64,000 bases of DNA from assembly GCF_030929495.1 (NCBI RefSeq), contig NZ_JAVFWN010000009.1, positions 62,001 to 126,000 on the forward strand, written 5' to 3'. Positions 19,170 to 27,594 of the stretch are shown here, piece after piece. This stretch comes from Nocardioides sp. LHD-245 (lineage in GTDB: Bacteria; Actinomycetota; Actinomycetes; Propionibacteriales; Nocardioidaceae). The first letter of the stretch is position 1. Each line of letters opens with the position of its first letter. A program made the translations under genes and the position numbers. Below the pieces are notes generated by a model, which was given only the letters and a program-made list of their open reading frames with translations, made no database searches and was not told the DNA's origin.

Positions 19170-19946
19170 TCAGCGCTGATTGCGGAGGAATACCTTTTCC
19201 AGTCCGCGCAGGGTCAGCCAGGGGGCGCGGTGGGTGAAGCAGCGGCACTCGTCGACCACGAGCGGGGCGAGATAGCCCGTCGAGATCACCGTGACGTCCC
19301 CCGCGGCGCTGCCGAGCGCGGCGATCAGTCGCTCGACCATGCCCTCGACCTGACTGGCCACGCCGAACACCATGCCGGACTGGAGTGCCTCGACCGTGTT
19401 CTTGCCGATCACCCCCCGCGGGCGCACCAGCTCGACCATCCGCAGCTGCGCGCCGCCTCGGCTGAGGGCGTCGAGAGAGATCTCGATGCCAGGGGTGATG
19501 GCGCCGCCGACATAGCGGCCCTGCTCGTCGACCACGTCGTAGGTGGTGGCGGTGCCGCCGAAATCCACGACGATGGCTGGGCATTCGAAATCAGCGGCCG
19601 CCGCGAGCGCATTGACGATGCGGTCGGCACCGACCTCGCGCGGATTGTCGACGAGAATGGGGACGCCGGTGCGAATGCCGGGCTCGACGATGACGCACGG
19701 AATGTCGGGGAAATGCGCGGGCAGCATCTCACGCCACGCGTTGAGCACCGCCGGCACCGTCGAGCAGACCGCGATTCCGGTGACCTCCTCCTCGCGGGTG
19801 CCGAGCAGCCCCCGCAGCAACACGCCCCATTCGTCGGCAGTGCGGTGCTCCGCGGTCGACACCCGCCAGTCCGCGTGGACGGCACCGTCGGACACGAGAC
19901 CGAGCACGGTGTGGGCGTTGCCGATGTCGGCCGCGAGCAGGGGCAT
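19170..19946 (-). CDS. coaX: Type III pantothenate kinase CoaX
   Basis: Phosphorylates pantothenate, the first committed step of coenzyme A synthesis. The 258-aa ASKHA-fold protein has the P-loop-like DIGNAHTVLGL near residue 7, the VGADRIVNA stretch, the FGGTATTYDVV phosphate loop and the GGAITPGI motif of type III kinases. The ATG at 19946 is preferred by its GGACGG ribosome site; a GTG at 19952 overlapping the nadC stop is possible. It follows nadC within 2 nt, so pantothenate use is coupled to NAD genes here, with panC and panD just upstream. Confidence 0.95.
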   Translation of the reverse strand: MPLLAADIGNAHTVLGLVSDGAVHADWRVSTAEHRTADEWGVLLRGLLGTREEEVTGIAVCSTVPAVLNAWREMLPAHFPDIPCVIVEPGIRTGVPILVDNPREVGADRIVNALAAAADFECPAIVVDFGGTATTYDVVDEQGRYVGGAITPGIEISLDALSRGGAQLRMVELVRPRGVIGKNTVEALQSGMVFGVASQVEGMVERLIAALGSAAGDVTVISTGYLAPLVVDECRCFTHRAPWLTLRGLEKVFLRNQR

Positions 19947-19948
19947 GG

Positions 19949-20863
19949 TCACGCCGTCCGGAAGTCCAGGCCCAGGTCGAAGACGACGACCGAGTGGGTC
20001 AGGGCACCGACGGAGATGAAGTCGACGCCGGTCTCGGCGACCTCGCGGGCCCGTTCGAGCGTGAGCCCACCGGAGGCCTCCAGGGTCGCCCGCGCCCCGT
20101 CGTCGGCGTTGATCCGGACCGCCTCTGCCATGTCGGCGGTGCTCATGTTGTCGAGCAGCACCTCGGTGCAGCCGGCCGCGAGGACGGCGCGCAGCTCGTC
20201 GAGGTCCATCACCTCGACCTCGACGCGGAGCCCGGGGTGCTTCGCGACGACGGCCTCGTAGGCCGCGACGACGCCGCCCGCGGCGACCGCGTGGTTGTCC
20301 TTGACCATCGCCCGGTCGACCAGGCTGAACCGGTGGTTGACGCCGCCGCCGCAGCGCACGGCGTACTTCTGCAGGGCGCGCCAGCCGGGCAGGGTCTTGC
20401 GGGTGTCGAGCACCCGCGCGCGGGTGCCCTCGAGCGCGTCGACCCAGCGCGAGGTCGCGGTGGCGACGCCGGAGAGGTGCGAGGCGAAGTTGAGGGCCGT
20501 CCGCTCGGCGGTCAGCACACCGCGAACCGGGCCGGAGACGGTGAGGACGACGTCGCCGGGCCGCACGCGGGTGCCGTCGGGCACCCGGCCGGTGATCTTG
20601 ACGGAGTCGCCGAGGGCGTAGACGAACGCCAGCTCGGCGATCGCCAGTCCCGCGACGACGCCCGGCTCGCGCGCGGCGAAGTCGGCGACCGCCTCGCCCA
20701 TGTCGGGCATCGCGTCGCTGGTGACGTCGTCGACGCCGCCGGGGAGGTCCTCCTCGAAGGCAAGTGCGATGTGGTCGTAGACGGCGCGCGGGTCGAGGCC
20801 GGCATCGGCGATCTCGTCGACGAGCCCGGCGGGCAGGTCGTCGTACGGCGTGCGGGCGATCAC
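19949..20863 (-). CDS. nadC: Nicotinate-nucleotide pyrophosphorylase (carboxylating)
   Basis: Converts quinolinate and PRPP to nicotinate mononucleotide, the third step of de novo NAD synthesis. The 304-aa protein has the N-terminal open-faced sandwich (LAFEEDLPGGVDDVTSDAM) and a TIM-barrel-like C-terminal domain with the signature VLDTRKTLPGWRALQKYAV, CGGGVNHRF and the late SGGLTLERARE. The GTG start overlaps the nadB stop (GTGA). It is in one operon with nadB and coaX. Confidence 0.97.
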   Translation of the reverse strand: MIARTPYDDLPAGLVDEIADAGLDPRAVYDHIALAFEEDLPGGVDDVTSDAMPDMGEAVADFAAREPGVVAGLAIAELAFVYALGDSVKITGRVPDGTRVRPGDVVLTVSGPVRGVLTAERTALNFASHLSGVATATSRWVDALEGTRARVLDTRKTLPGWRALQKYAVRCGGGVNHRFSLVDRAMVKDNHAVAAGGVVAAYEAVVAKHPGLRVEVEVMDLDELRAVLAAGCTEVLLDNMSTADMAEAVRINADDGARATLEASGGLTLERAREVAETGVDFISVGALTHSVVVFDLGLDFRTA

Positions 20864-22548
20864 GAGAGTCCTCCGTCGGTGGCCGGGGCGGGGGCGAACG
20901 TGACCGTGGTGACGCCGTCGTCCATGGTCACGTCGAAGTGCCCGGCCCAGTGGGCGTCGTCGCGCTCGGGGAAGTCCTCGCGCCAGTGCGAGCCGCGGGT
21001 CTCCTGGCGCAGCGCGGCCGCGTCGGCGAGGGCGGCGCTGATGGTGAGCAGGTTGGTCGCCTCCCAAGAGGCCTGGTCAACGGTCTCGGCGGCGTGCCCG
21101 GCGAGCTTGTCGAGGACGACGCCGGCCTCGGCCAGGCCGGGCGCCGAGCGCAGCACGCCCACGCGCGAGCTCATCGTCTCCTGGAGCTCGCGGCGGATGT
21201 CGCCCGCGACCAGGCCGGCGGTACGACGGTCCGCGGCCGGCTCGCGCCACGGCGTCAGCTCGCCGGGGAGCACCTCGGCGATCCGCCGCGAGAACACCAG
21301 GCCCTCGAGCAGGGAGTTGGAGGCGAGCCGGTTGGCACCGTGGACGCCCGAGCAGGCCACCTCGCCGGTGGCGTAGAGGCCGGGCACGTCGGTGCGGCCG
21401 AGCAGGTCGGTGCGCACACCGCCGGAGGCGTAGTGGCAGGCGGGCGCGACCGGGATCAGCTGGGTGACCGGGTCGATGCCGTGGGACCGGGCGGTGGCCA
21501 GGATCGTCGGGAACCGGCGCTCCCAGAACTCCGCGCCGAGGTGACGGGCGTCGAGCCACAGGTGGGGGCGGCCGGTCTCGAGCATCCGCTTCATGATCGT
21601 CTTGGCGACGACGTCGCGCGGAGCGAGGTCGGCGAGCTCGTGGACGCCCTGCATGATCCGGTCGCCCTCGTCGTCGACGAGGAAGGCGCCCTCGCCGCGG
21701 ACCGCCTCGGAGATGAGCGGCTGCTGGCCCCGGGAGTCGGGGCCGAGGTACATGACCGTCGGGTGGAACTGCACGAACTCCAGATCGCGCAGGGTGGCTC
21801 CGGCGCGCAGCGCGAGCGCCATGCCGTCGCCCGTGGTGACGGCGGGGTTGGTGGTCTGGGAGAACACCTGCCCCAGGCCGCCGCTGGCCAGCACGACGGC
21901 GCGGCAGTGGACGGCGCCGACCCCGTCGCGCTCGCCCTCGCCGATCACGTGCAGGGTCAGGCCGGCGACCGCCGGCGGGCCCGTCGTACCGGAGTCGTCG
22001 ACGTCGCCGGGGCCGAGCAGCAGATCGACGGCCAGCGCGTGCTGGATCACCTCGATGTCGGGGGCCGCCTCGATCGCGGCGATGAGCGCCCGCTGGATCT
22101 CCGCGCCGGTGGCGTCGCCGCCGGCGTGCGCGATCCGGTCGCGGTGGTGGCCGCCCTCGCGGGTCAGCGACAGCTCGCCGTCGTCGGTGTGGTCGAAGTT
22201 GGTGCCGAGGGCGATCAGCTCGCGCACCGCCTCGGGTCCCTCGTTGACGAGCACCCGCACGGCCGCCCCGTCGCAGGCGCCCGCGCCGGCGACGAGCGTG
22301 TCCGCCTCGTGCTGCTCGGGGGTGTCACCGGGTCCGAGCGCGGCGGCGATGCCGCCCTGGGCCCACTGGGTCGAGCCGGCGTTGAGCACGTCCTTGGTGA
22401 CGACCAGGATCTTGTCGACCCGGCCGCGCAGCCGCAGGGCCGCGGTCAGCCCGGCGATGCCGGAGCCGACGATGACGACGTCGGCGCGCGTGGTCCAACC
22501 CGGGCTCGGCGCGGTGAGGCGCCCGGGGAGGCGCAGCTGTTCTGGCAT
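20860..22548 (-). CDS. nadB: L-aspartate oxidase
   Basis: An FAD enzyme that oxidises L-aspartate to iminoaspartate, the first step of de novo NAD synthesis. The 562-aa protein has the FAD-binding GSGIAGLTAALRL near residue 28, the flavin-linked TKDVLNAGSTQWAQGGIAAAL, the catalytic-site HGANRLASNSLLEGLVF and a C-terminal helical domain. The ATG at 22548 has a leaderless -10 box (TAACCT). It heads the nadB-nadC-coaX operon. No nadA is found in the window, so quinolinate synthase must be elsewhere. Confidence 0.97.
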   Translation of the reverse strand: MPEQLRLPGRLTAPSPGWTTRADVVIVGSGIAGLTAALRLRGRVDKILVVTKDVLNAGSTQWAQGGIAAALGPGDTPEQHEADTLVAGAGACDGAAVRVLVNEGPEAVRELIALGTNFDHTDDGELSLTREGGHHRDRIAHAGGDATGAEIQRALIAAIEAAPDIEVIQHALAVDLLLGPGDVDDSGTTGPPAVAGLTLHVIGEGERDGVGAVHCRAVVLASGGLGQVFSQTTNPAVTTGDGMALALRAGATLRDLEFVQFHPTVMYLGPDSRGQQPLISEAVRGEGAFLVDDEGDRIMQGVHELADLAPRDVVAKTIMKRMLETGRPHLWLDARHLGAEFWERRFPTILATARSHGIDPVTQLIPVAPACHYASGGVRTDLLGRTDVPGLYATGEVACSGVHGANRLASNSLLEGLVFSRRIAEVLPGELTPWREPAADRRTAGLVAGDIRRELQETMSSRVGVLRSAPGLAEAGVVLDKLAGHAAETVDQASWEATNLLTISAALADAAALRQETRGSHWREDFPERDDAHWAGHFDVTMDDGVTTVTFAPAPATDGGLS

Positions 22549-22554
22549 TCCAGC

Positions 22555-22560
22555 AGGTTA
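22555..22560 (-). promoter_or_regulatory. -10 element, leaderless start of the nadB operon
   Basis: TAACCT followed by 6 nt and the nadB ATG at 22548. It lies in the 26-bp gap behind panD, so the NAD genes can be transcribed apart from the pan genes. Confidence 0.5.
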
Positions 22561-22574
22561 CTGACTCGACGGGG

Positions 22575-22994
22575 TCAGTGCGTCGCGGTGACGTCTCCGC
22601 GGGACAGGCTCGGGTCGCCGAAGGTCTCGGCGGGGTCGAATCCGGTCGCCATGACCTTGTTGTCGGCGTCGACGAAGACCACGTGCGGCTGGTACTCCTT
22701 GGCCTCCTCGGTGCTCATCTGGCCGTAGCCGATGAGGATGACCAGGTCACCGGGGTGGACCAGCCGGGCGGCGGCACCGTTGATGCCGATCACGCCGCTG
22801 CCCCGCTCGCCGGCGATCGTGTACGTCTCCAGACGTGCGCCGTTGGTGATGTCGACGATGTGGACCAGCTCGCCGGCCAGCAGGTCGGCCGCCTCGAGCA
22901 GGTCCTCGTCGACCGTGACCGAGCCGACGTAGTGCAGGTCGGCCTGCGTGACCGTCGCGCGGTGGATCTTGCTCTTCATCATGGTGCGCAGCAC
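22575..22994 (-). CDS. panD: Aspartate 1-decarboxylase
   Basis: Makes beta-alanine from aspartate for pantothenate synthesis. It is translated as an inactive proenzyme of 139 aa that cleaves itself at Gly24-Ser25 (HYVGSV) to form a pyruvoyl cofactor. The motif [21 protein letters not shown] region, the [19 protein letters not shown] stretch and the [13 protein letters not shown] end are all diagnostic. The GTG at 22994 (MLRTMMKSK) has a GAGGGAG ribosome site 6 nt upstream and matches other actinobacterial PanD starts. It lies 17 nt behind panC. Confidence 0.97.
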   Translation of the reverse strand: MLRTMMKSKIHRATVTQADLHYVGSVTVDEDLLEAADLLAGELVHIVDITNGARLETYTIAGERGSGVIGINGAAARLVHPGDLVILIGYGQMSTEEAKEYQPHVVFVDADNKVMATGFDPAETFGDPSLSRGDVTATH

Positions 22995-23011
22995 AGGAGT
23001 CTCCCTCTGGT

Positions 23012-23908
23012 TCAGAACTGCAGGGGCATGTTGTCGATGAGCCGGGTGGTGCCGACCCGGGCCGCGACGAGGATCCGGCCCTCGGCGCCGGGCTCGGGGT
23101 AGTCGGGCAGCTCGCCGAGGCCGGTCGTGGTCAGGGCGAGGTAGTCGAGCTCGACGCCCGGCTCCGCCTTGATGACGCTCATCGCGGCCCATCTCGCCGC
23201 CGGGACGCCGTACGACGCCCGCTCCTGCGCGGCCCGCAGCGCCCGGCTCAGGGTGGCTGCCTGCTGCCGCTGCTCGGCGTCGAGGTAGCGGTTGCGGCTG
23301 GACCGGGCCAGGCCGTCGGGCTCGCGGTCGGTGGCGGCGCCGACGACGTCGATGCCGAGGCACAGGTCGGAGGCCATCCGGCGGATCAGCGCGAGCTGCT
23401 GGTAGTCCTTCTCCCCGAACACCGCCACGTCGGGACGGACCAGGCCGAACAGCTTGGCCACGACGGTGAGCACCCCGCGGAAGTGGCCGGGGCGGCTGGC
23501 GCCCTCGAGCAGGTCGGCGAGCGGGCCGGGCTGCACCGTCACCGCCTCGGAGGCGACCCCCTCGTGCGGGACGCCGTCGGGGTACATCTCGGCGACGACC
23601 GGCGCGAACAGCACGTCGACGCCTTCCGCCGCGGCCAGCGCGAGGTCGTCGTCGAAGGTGCGCGGGTAGCGGTCCAGGTCCTCGCCAGGGCCGAACTGCA
23701 GGGGGTTGACGAAGATGGAGATCACGACGGTGCCGTCGGCGCCCGCGCGCTCGCGGGCGATCCGCATCAAGGTGGCGTGGCCCTCGTGCAGGGCGCCCAT
23801 CGTCGGGACGAGGACGACGGTGCCGCGGCCCGCGAGCAGGCCGCCGAGCTCGGCCCGGCTGCGTGCGACGGCAGGCGCGGTCAGGGTCCCCGTCGCGGGG
23901 TGGGTCAT
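23012..23908 (-). CDS. panC: Pantothenate synthetase
   Basis: Joins pantoate and beta-alanine with ATP to make pantothenate. The 298-aa protein has the adenylyl-transferase motif [43 protein letters not shown] and [12 protein letters not shown]. The ATG at 23908 overlaps the stop of the DUF2520 gene (ATGA). The run DUF2520-panC-panD is conserved in actinobacteria; ketopantoate-forming panB is not in the window. Confidence 0.97.
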   Translation of the reverse strand: MTHPATGTLTAPAVARSRAELGGLLAGRGTVVLVPTMGALHEGHATLMRIARERAGADGTVVISIFVNPLQFGPGEDLDRYPRTFDDDLALAAAEGVDVLFAPVVAEMYPDGVPHEGVASEAVTVQPGPLADLLEGASRPGHFRGVLTVVAKLFGLVRPDVAVFGEKDYQQLALIRRMASDLCLGIDVVGAATDREPDGLARSSRNRYLDAEQRQQAATLSRALRAAQERASYGVPAARWAAMSVIKAEPGVELDYLALTTTGLGELPDYPEPGAEGRILVAARVGTTRLIDNMPLQF

Positions 23909-24816
23909 GCGGACTCCACCCGCGGGGTGGGCAGGACCCGGCGGTCGCCGTACGCGCTGAGGACGCTGGCGATGGCCTGGGCACGGATCGGCAGCAGCCG
24001 GCCGTCGGTGACCGCACGGTCGAGGGTGGCCCACGCCATCGCGACGTACGACGGCACGGTGTCGGGCGCGTTGGCGGAGATGTCCTTGAGGTGCGCCGCG
24101 ACGGTCTGGACGTCGCCGCGGACGATCGGGCCGGTCAGCGCGGCGTCGCCGTGGGCGAGCGCGTTGTCGAGGGCCGCGTCGAGCAGCGGGCGCAGGGTGC
24201 CGGCCGGGTCGTCGACGCCGGCGGCGCTGAGCAGGCCCATCGCCTCGCTGACGAGGGTCACCAGGTGGTTGGCGCCGTGGGCGAGGCCCGCGTGGTAGAG
24301 CGTGCGCATCTCCTCGGGCACCCAGGTCGGGCGGCCGCCGAGGTCGGCGACGAGGGACTCGGCGAGCTCGCGCTCCCCCTGGCCGGCGGTGAGGCCGAAG
24401 ACGCAGCCGTGGAGCCGCTCCAGGTCGACCGAGGTCCCCGTGAAGGTCATCGCCGGGTGCAGGGCGATCACCCGCGCGCCGACCGCGGCGGCCGGGGCCA
24501 GCACGGCGAGACCGTGGCGGCCGGAGGTGTGCGCGACGACCTGACCGGCGTGGAGGGCGCCGCTGTCGGCGAGCACCTTCACCACGTTGGGGAGCATGTC
24601 GTCGGGGACGGTGAGCAGCAGCAGGTCGGCCCCGCGCGCGACCTCGCTCGGCTTGCGCAGCGCGACGCCGGGCAGCAGCTCGGCGGCACGGCGACGCGAG
24701 GCGTCGGACTCGCCCGCGGCGGCGGCGATGGTGTGACCGGCGGCGCGGAGACCCGCGGCCAGCACGGCGCCGACCCGGCCGGCGCCGACCACACCCACAC
24801 GGAAGACGTGGGACAT
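23905..24816 (-). CDS. Rossmann-like and DUF2520 domain oxidoreductase
   Basis: A 303-aa protein with an N-terminal NAD(P)-binding Rossmann fold ([17 protein letters not shown] near residue 7, then [11 protein letters not shown]) and a C-terminal helical DUF2520 domain ([28 protein letters not shown]). The architecture is like pyrroline-5-carboxylate or ketopantoate reductases. Its steady association with panC and panD suggests a role in pantothenate synthesis, possibly as a ketopantoate reductase; this is an inference. An AAGG ribosome site precedes the ATG at 24816. Confidence 0.9.
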   Translation of the reverse strand: MSHVFRVGVVGAGRVGAVLAAGLRAAGHTIAAAAGESDASRRRAAELLPGVALRKPSEVARGADLLLLTVPDDMLPNVVKVLADSGALHAGQVVAHTSGRHGLAVLAPAAAVGARVIALHPAMTFTGTSVDLERLHGCVFGLTAGQGERELAESLVADLGGRPTWVPEEMRTLYHAGLAHGANHLVTLVSEAMGLLSAAGVDDPAGTLRPLLDAALDNALAHGDAALTGPIVRGDVQTVAAHLKDISANAPDTVPSYVAMAWATLDRAVTDGRLLPIRAQAIASVLSAYGDRRVLPTPRVESA

Positions 24817-25000
24817 CGTGAACCTTTCGTTCCCGTCCCGCCGACCACTCCCTCCGCCCGGGAGGGAGCCGGTGTGGGTACCGGACGTTGTGCTCAGTGT
24901 TGTCGTCCCGGGGTTCCGGGACACCTCAACGGTACGCCTGCCCGGGGAGCCCCGGAACGGGTCGGTCCGGTGGCCTGCATCACACGCGGCGAGCGCACCC

Positions 25001-25006
25001 TAGGCT
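25001..25006 (+). promoter_or_regulatory. -10 element, leaderless start of the first sulfotransferase-like gene
   Basis: TAGGCT followed by 7 nt and the ATG at 25014. It is the only plus-strand promoter in this cluster. Confidence 0.5.
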
Positions 25007-25013
25007 CGGTGAC

Positions 25014-26117
25014 ATGTCGCCGCCGTCCACCCTGCCCGCCGGTGCCCGGCTGCTGCACGTGGGCCCGCACAAGACCGGAACCACGGCCCTCCAGAGCGCC
25101 TTCCACCAGGCCCGGGCGGACCTGGGCCGGCAGGGCGTCCGGTACGTCTCGCGGAGCCGGCACGACGCCAAGGCGGCGCGCCATGTCACCGGGCGGCCGG
25201 TCCCCGGTCGCGATCCGGCCCGGGCCGAGCAGGCGTGGCACGCGGTCGTCGGCGAGCTGACCGCGGCCGGCGATGAGCGCCGGGTCTTCAGCAGCGAGTT
25301 CCTCTCCGACGCGTCGGACGCCCAGATCGCCCGGATCGTCGAGGAGGTCGGTGCCGACGACCTCTGGATCGCGGTCACCCTCCGGCCCCTGGCGCGGATC
25401 CTGTCGTCGCAGTACCAGCAGAGCCTGCAGCGGCAGAGCGCCTACGGGTACGACGCCTGGCTGCGCGTGGTGCTCACCGACGTGACCGCGCCGGAGCCGC
25501 GGGAGTTCTGGACCCGCCACCGGCACGACGAGCTGGTCCGCCGCTGGGCGGAGCGGGTCGGGCCGGACCGGGTGGTGGTGGTCGTCCTGGACCCCAGCGA
25601 CCACGACTTCCTGCCGCACACCTTCGAGCGGCTGCTCGGGCTGCGCCCGGAGACCCTGGCCGGTCAGGACGCGAAGGAGAACCGCTCGCTGACGGCGGAC
25701 GAGGCGGAGCTGCTGCGTCGCTTCAACGCGGACTACACCGCTCTCGGCCTCGGCCCCGAGCACTACGTACGGCTGTTCCGCCACCTCAAGGACCATCTCA
25801 AGGCCCGCCGGCCCGCGGCCGACGAGGCGGCGCTGGTCACCCCCGACTGGGCGGTCCGCCAGGCCAACGACATCGGTCGCGAGATGGTGGAGCGCATCCG
25901 GGCTCTCGGCGTACCGGTCCACGGCGACCTCGACGCGATCGCGTCGACGCCGGTCGCGGACGTCGCCGCCACTCCGGAGCCGCCGGCGGCGGTGGATGCC
26001 GGGGTGGCGGCGTGGTTCGGGGCCGGGCTCGCGCTGGCGGCGGACCGGCTGGCCACGGCACCGCCGCGGGAGCCCGCCCCGGAGCCGGCCCGCAGGCGGC
26101 TCGGCCGCCGCTGGTGA
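25014..26117 (+). CDS. Sulfotransferase family protein
   Basis: A 367-aa protein whose start (LLHVGPHKTGTTALQSAF, Lys20) matches the 5'-phosphosulfate-binding loop of PAPS-dependent sulfotransferases. VTLRPLARILSSQYQQ resembles their 3'-phosphate-binding Arg/Ser motif. Such enzymes move sulfate to hydroxyl or amino groups, here probably on a glycan. It shares local sequence with the three minus-strand sulfotransferase-like proteins at 27595, 28776 and 30847 (RHDELV, VVVVLDPSDHDFL, ENRSLT). The acceptor is unknown. It converges with the CDP-ribitol-type synthase gene. Confidence 0.82.
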   Translation: MSPPSTLPAGARLLHVGPHKTGTTALQSAFHQARADLGRQGVRYVSRSRHDAKAARHVTGRPVPGRDPARAEQAWHAVVGELTAAGDERRVFSSEFLSDASDAQIARIVEEVGADDLWIAVTLRPLARILSSQYQQSLQRQSAYGYDAWLRVVLTDVTAPEPREFWTRHRHDELVRRWAERVGPDRVVVVVLDPSDHDFLPHTFERLLGLRPETLAGQDAKENRSLTADEAELLRRFNADYTALGLGPEHYVRLFRHLKDHLKARRPAADEAALVTPDWAVRQANDIGREMVERIRALGVPVHGDLDAIASTPVADVAATPEPPAAVDAGVAAWFGAGLALAADRLATAPPREPAPEPARRRLGRRW

Positions 26118-26147
26118 GACCTGACCCGATGGCCGGTCAGCACGCTC

Positions 26148-27545
26148 TCAGGCGAAGGGATCGTCCTTGCGGACGTCGTAGACGTGGCCGGACTGGTCGG
26201 AGATGAGCACGTCGACCGACGTGTGCGCCACGGTCTGGGAGTCGAGCAGGGTGCCCGGGGGCTCCTCCCCGAACGCCTTGGTGCGCATCGGGGTGGCCGT
26301 GCGCTCGGGATTGATGCAGTTGACCCGGACCCCGGCGTCGGCCCACTCGTCCGCGAGCGCCTGGGTGAGGTTGACGGTGGCGGCCTTCGCCGACGAGTAG
26401 AGGCTGTAGCCGCCGCGCCCGCGGGTGTAGGAGCTCGACGTGAACAGCAGGAGCGAGCCGCCGCTGGCCGCGAGATGCGGGTAGAACTCCTGGGCGATGA
26501 AGATCGGGCCGAGGTAGTTGATCTCGGTCGCGGCGTAGACCGTCTCCTCCGTGGTCTCGACGAGCTCACCGCGGTGCAGCACCCCGGCGGTGTTGACGAC
26601 GAAGTCGATGGTGCCGGTCTTCGCGATCGCCTCCTTCGCCGCGGCCGCGATGTCGGCGCGCTTGCCGACGTCGGTGCCGGTGCTCGACCGGCTGAAGCTG
26701 AGCACCGTGGCGCCGTAGGACTGGGCGAGCTCGGCGATGTCGGCGCCGATGCCGTAGCTGCCGCCGAACACGACCATCGTCCTGCCCTCGAGCGCGGCGC
26801 GGTAGCCGGCGTCGTCCCTCGCCCGGGGCAGGTCGATGCCGGTGAGCTGGAAGAGCTTGTCGGCGATGAAGACGTCGATCGGCTCGGTGACCTTCATGTT
26901 CCGGTCGTCGCCGTGCACCACGATGATGGGCTCGTCGGGAAGGTACTTGAGCACGACGCTGCAGTCGTCGGTCGCGGTGAAGTCCGGGTCCTCCGCCGCG
27001 ATGTCGTAGGCGCGGGCCAGCACGTCGAGGCGGAAGGCCTGGGGCGTCTGGCCACGACGCAGGGAGGCGCGCGGCGGGATGCTGCGGATGGTGTCGTCGG
27101 CGTCGACCTCGATGATCGTGTCGGCCGACGGGATCGCGACGTCGACGGCCGGGTAGGAGTCGAGCGCGGTGAAGCACTCGCCGATGATCCGCGGGGTCAC
27201 CAGCGGCCGGACGGCGTCGTGGAGCAGGATCCGGGTCTGCGCGGCGTCGCCCGTGGCGATCAGGTGGTCGATCGCGCGCCGGGTGGTGTCGTTGCGGGTC
27301 TCGCCGCCCTCGAGGATGGCCGTGACCTTGGGGTACCCGCCCTTGCGGGTGATGTCGCGGACCGCGTCGGTGTGGCCGGGCGTCATCATCACGACGACCT
27401 CGTCGACGTCGGCGTGCTCGTGCAGGGCGGCCAGGGTGTGCTCGAGGAGCGTCTTCCCGGCGACCTTGATGAGCTGCTTCGGGATGTCGAGCCCGACCCT
27501 GCTCCCGACACCGCCGGCGAGCAGGACGGCGACATTCCTCGTCAT
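26148..27545 (-). CDS. Bifunctional cytidylyltransferase / SDR oxidoreductase (CDP-ribitol synthase type)
   Basis: A 465-aa fusion. Residues 1-230 form an IspD-like cytidylyltransferase (VAVLLAGGVGSRVGLDIPKQ, HDAVRPLVT, TDDCSVVL). Residues 250-465 form a short-chain dehydrogenase (VFGGSYGIGADIA, TSSSYTRGRGGYSLYSSAK with the catalytic Tyr-x3-Lys). This order is that of Haemophilus Bcs1/Acs1, which reduces ribulose 5-phosphate and couples the product to CTP to give CDP-ribitol. The adjacent TagF-like polymerase supports that role over isoprenoid synthesis. The ATG at 27545 is set by MTRNVAVLLAGG. Confidence 0.87.
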   Translation of the reverse strand: MTRNVAVLLAGGVGSRVGLDIPKQLIKVAGKTLLEHTLAALHEHADVDEVVVMMTPGHTDAVRDITRKGGYPKVTAILEGGETRNDTTRRAIDHLIATGDAAQTRILLHDAVRPLVTPRIIGECFTALDSYPAVDVAIPSADTIIEVDADDTIRSIPPRASLRRGQTPQAFRLDVLARAYDIAAEDPDFTATDDCSVVLKYLPDEPIIVVHGDDRNMKVTEPIDVFIADKLFQLTGIDLPRARDDAGYRAALEGRTMVVFGGSYGIGADIAELAQSYGATVLSFSRSSTGTDVGKRADIAAAAKEAIAKTGTIDFVVNTAGVLHRGELVETTEETVYAATEINYLGPIFIAQEFYPHLAASGGSLLLFTSSSYTRGRGGYSLYSSAKAATVNLTQALADEWADAGVRVNCINPERTATPMRTKAFGEEPPGTLLDSQTVAHTSVDVLISDQSGHVYDVRKDDPFA

Positions 27546-27568
27546 GGGCGCAGTCTCCCACGCAGGGG

Positions 27569-27592
27569 ACTCAGCGGCCCACTCAGCGGCCC
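27569..27592. repeat. Two tandem 12-bp repeats
   Basis: ACTCAGCGGCCC occurs twice in direct succession, with a third degenerate copy running into the sulfotransferase stop codon. It fills most of the 49-bp gap before the CDP-ribitol-type gene. Confidence 0.6.
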
Positions 27593-27594
27593 AC

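Noticed and set aside
22575..24017. A panC-panD fusion of 480 aa
   Set aside because: The upstream part is an out-of-frame reading of panC; the true panC and panD are separate genes with their own starts.
26148..27545. Plain ispD of the isoprenoid pathway
   Set aside because: The fused SDR domain and the TagF-like neighbour fit a CDP-ribitol-type enzyme; no ispF follows.
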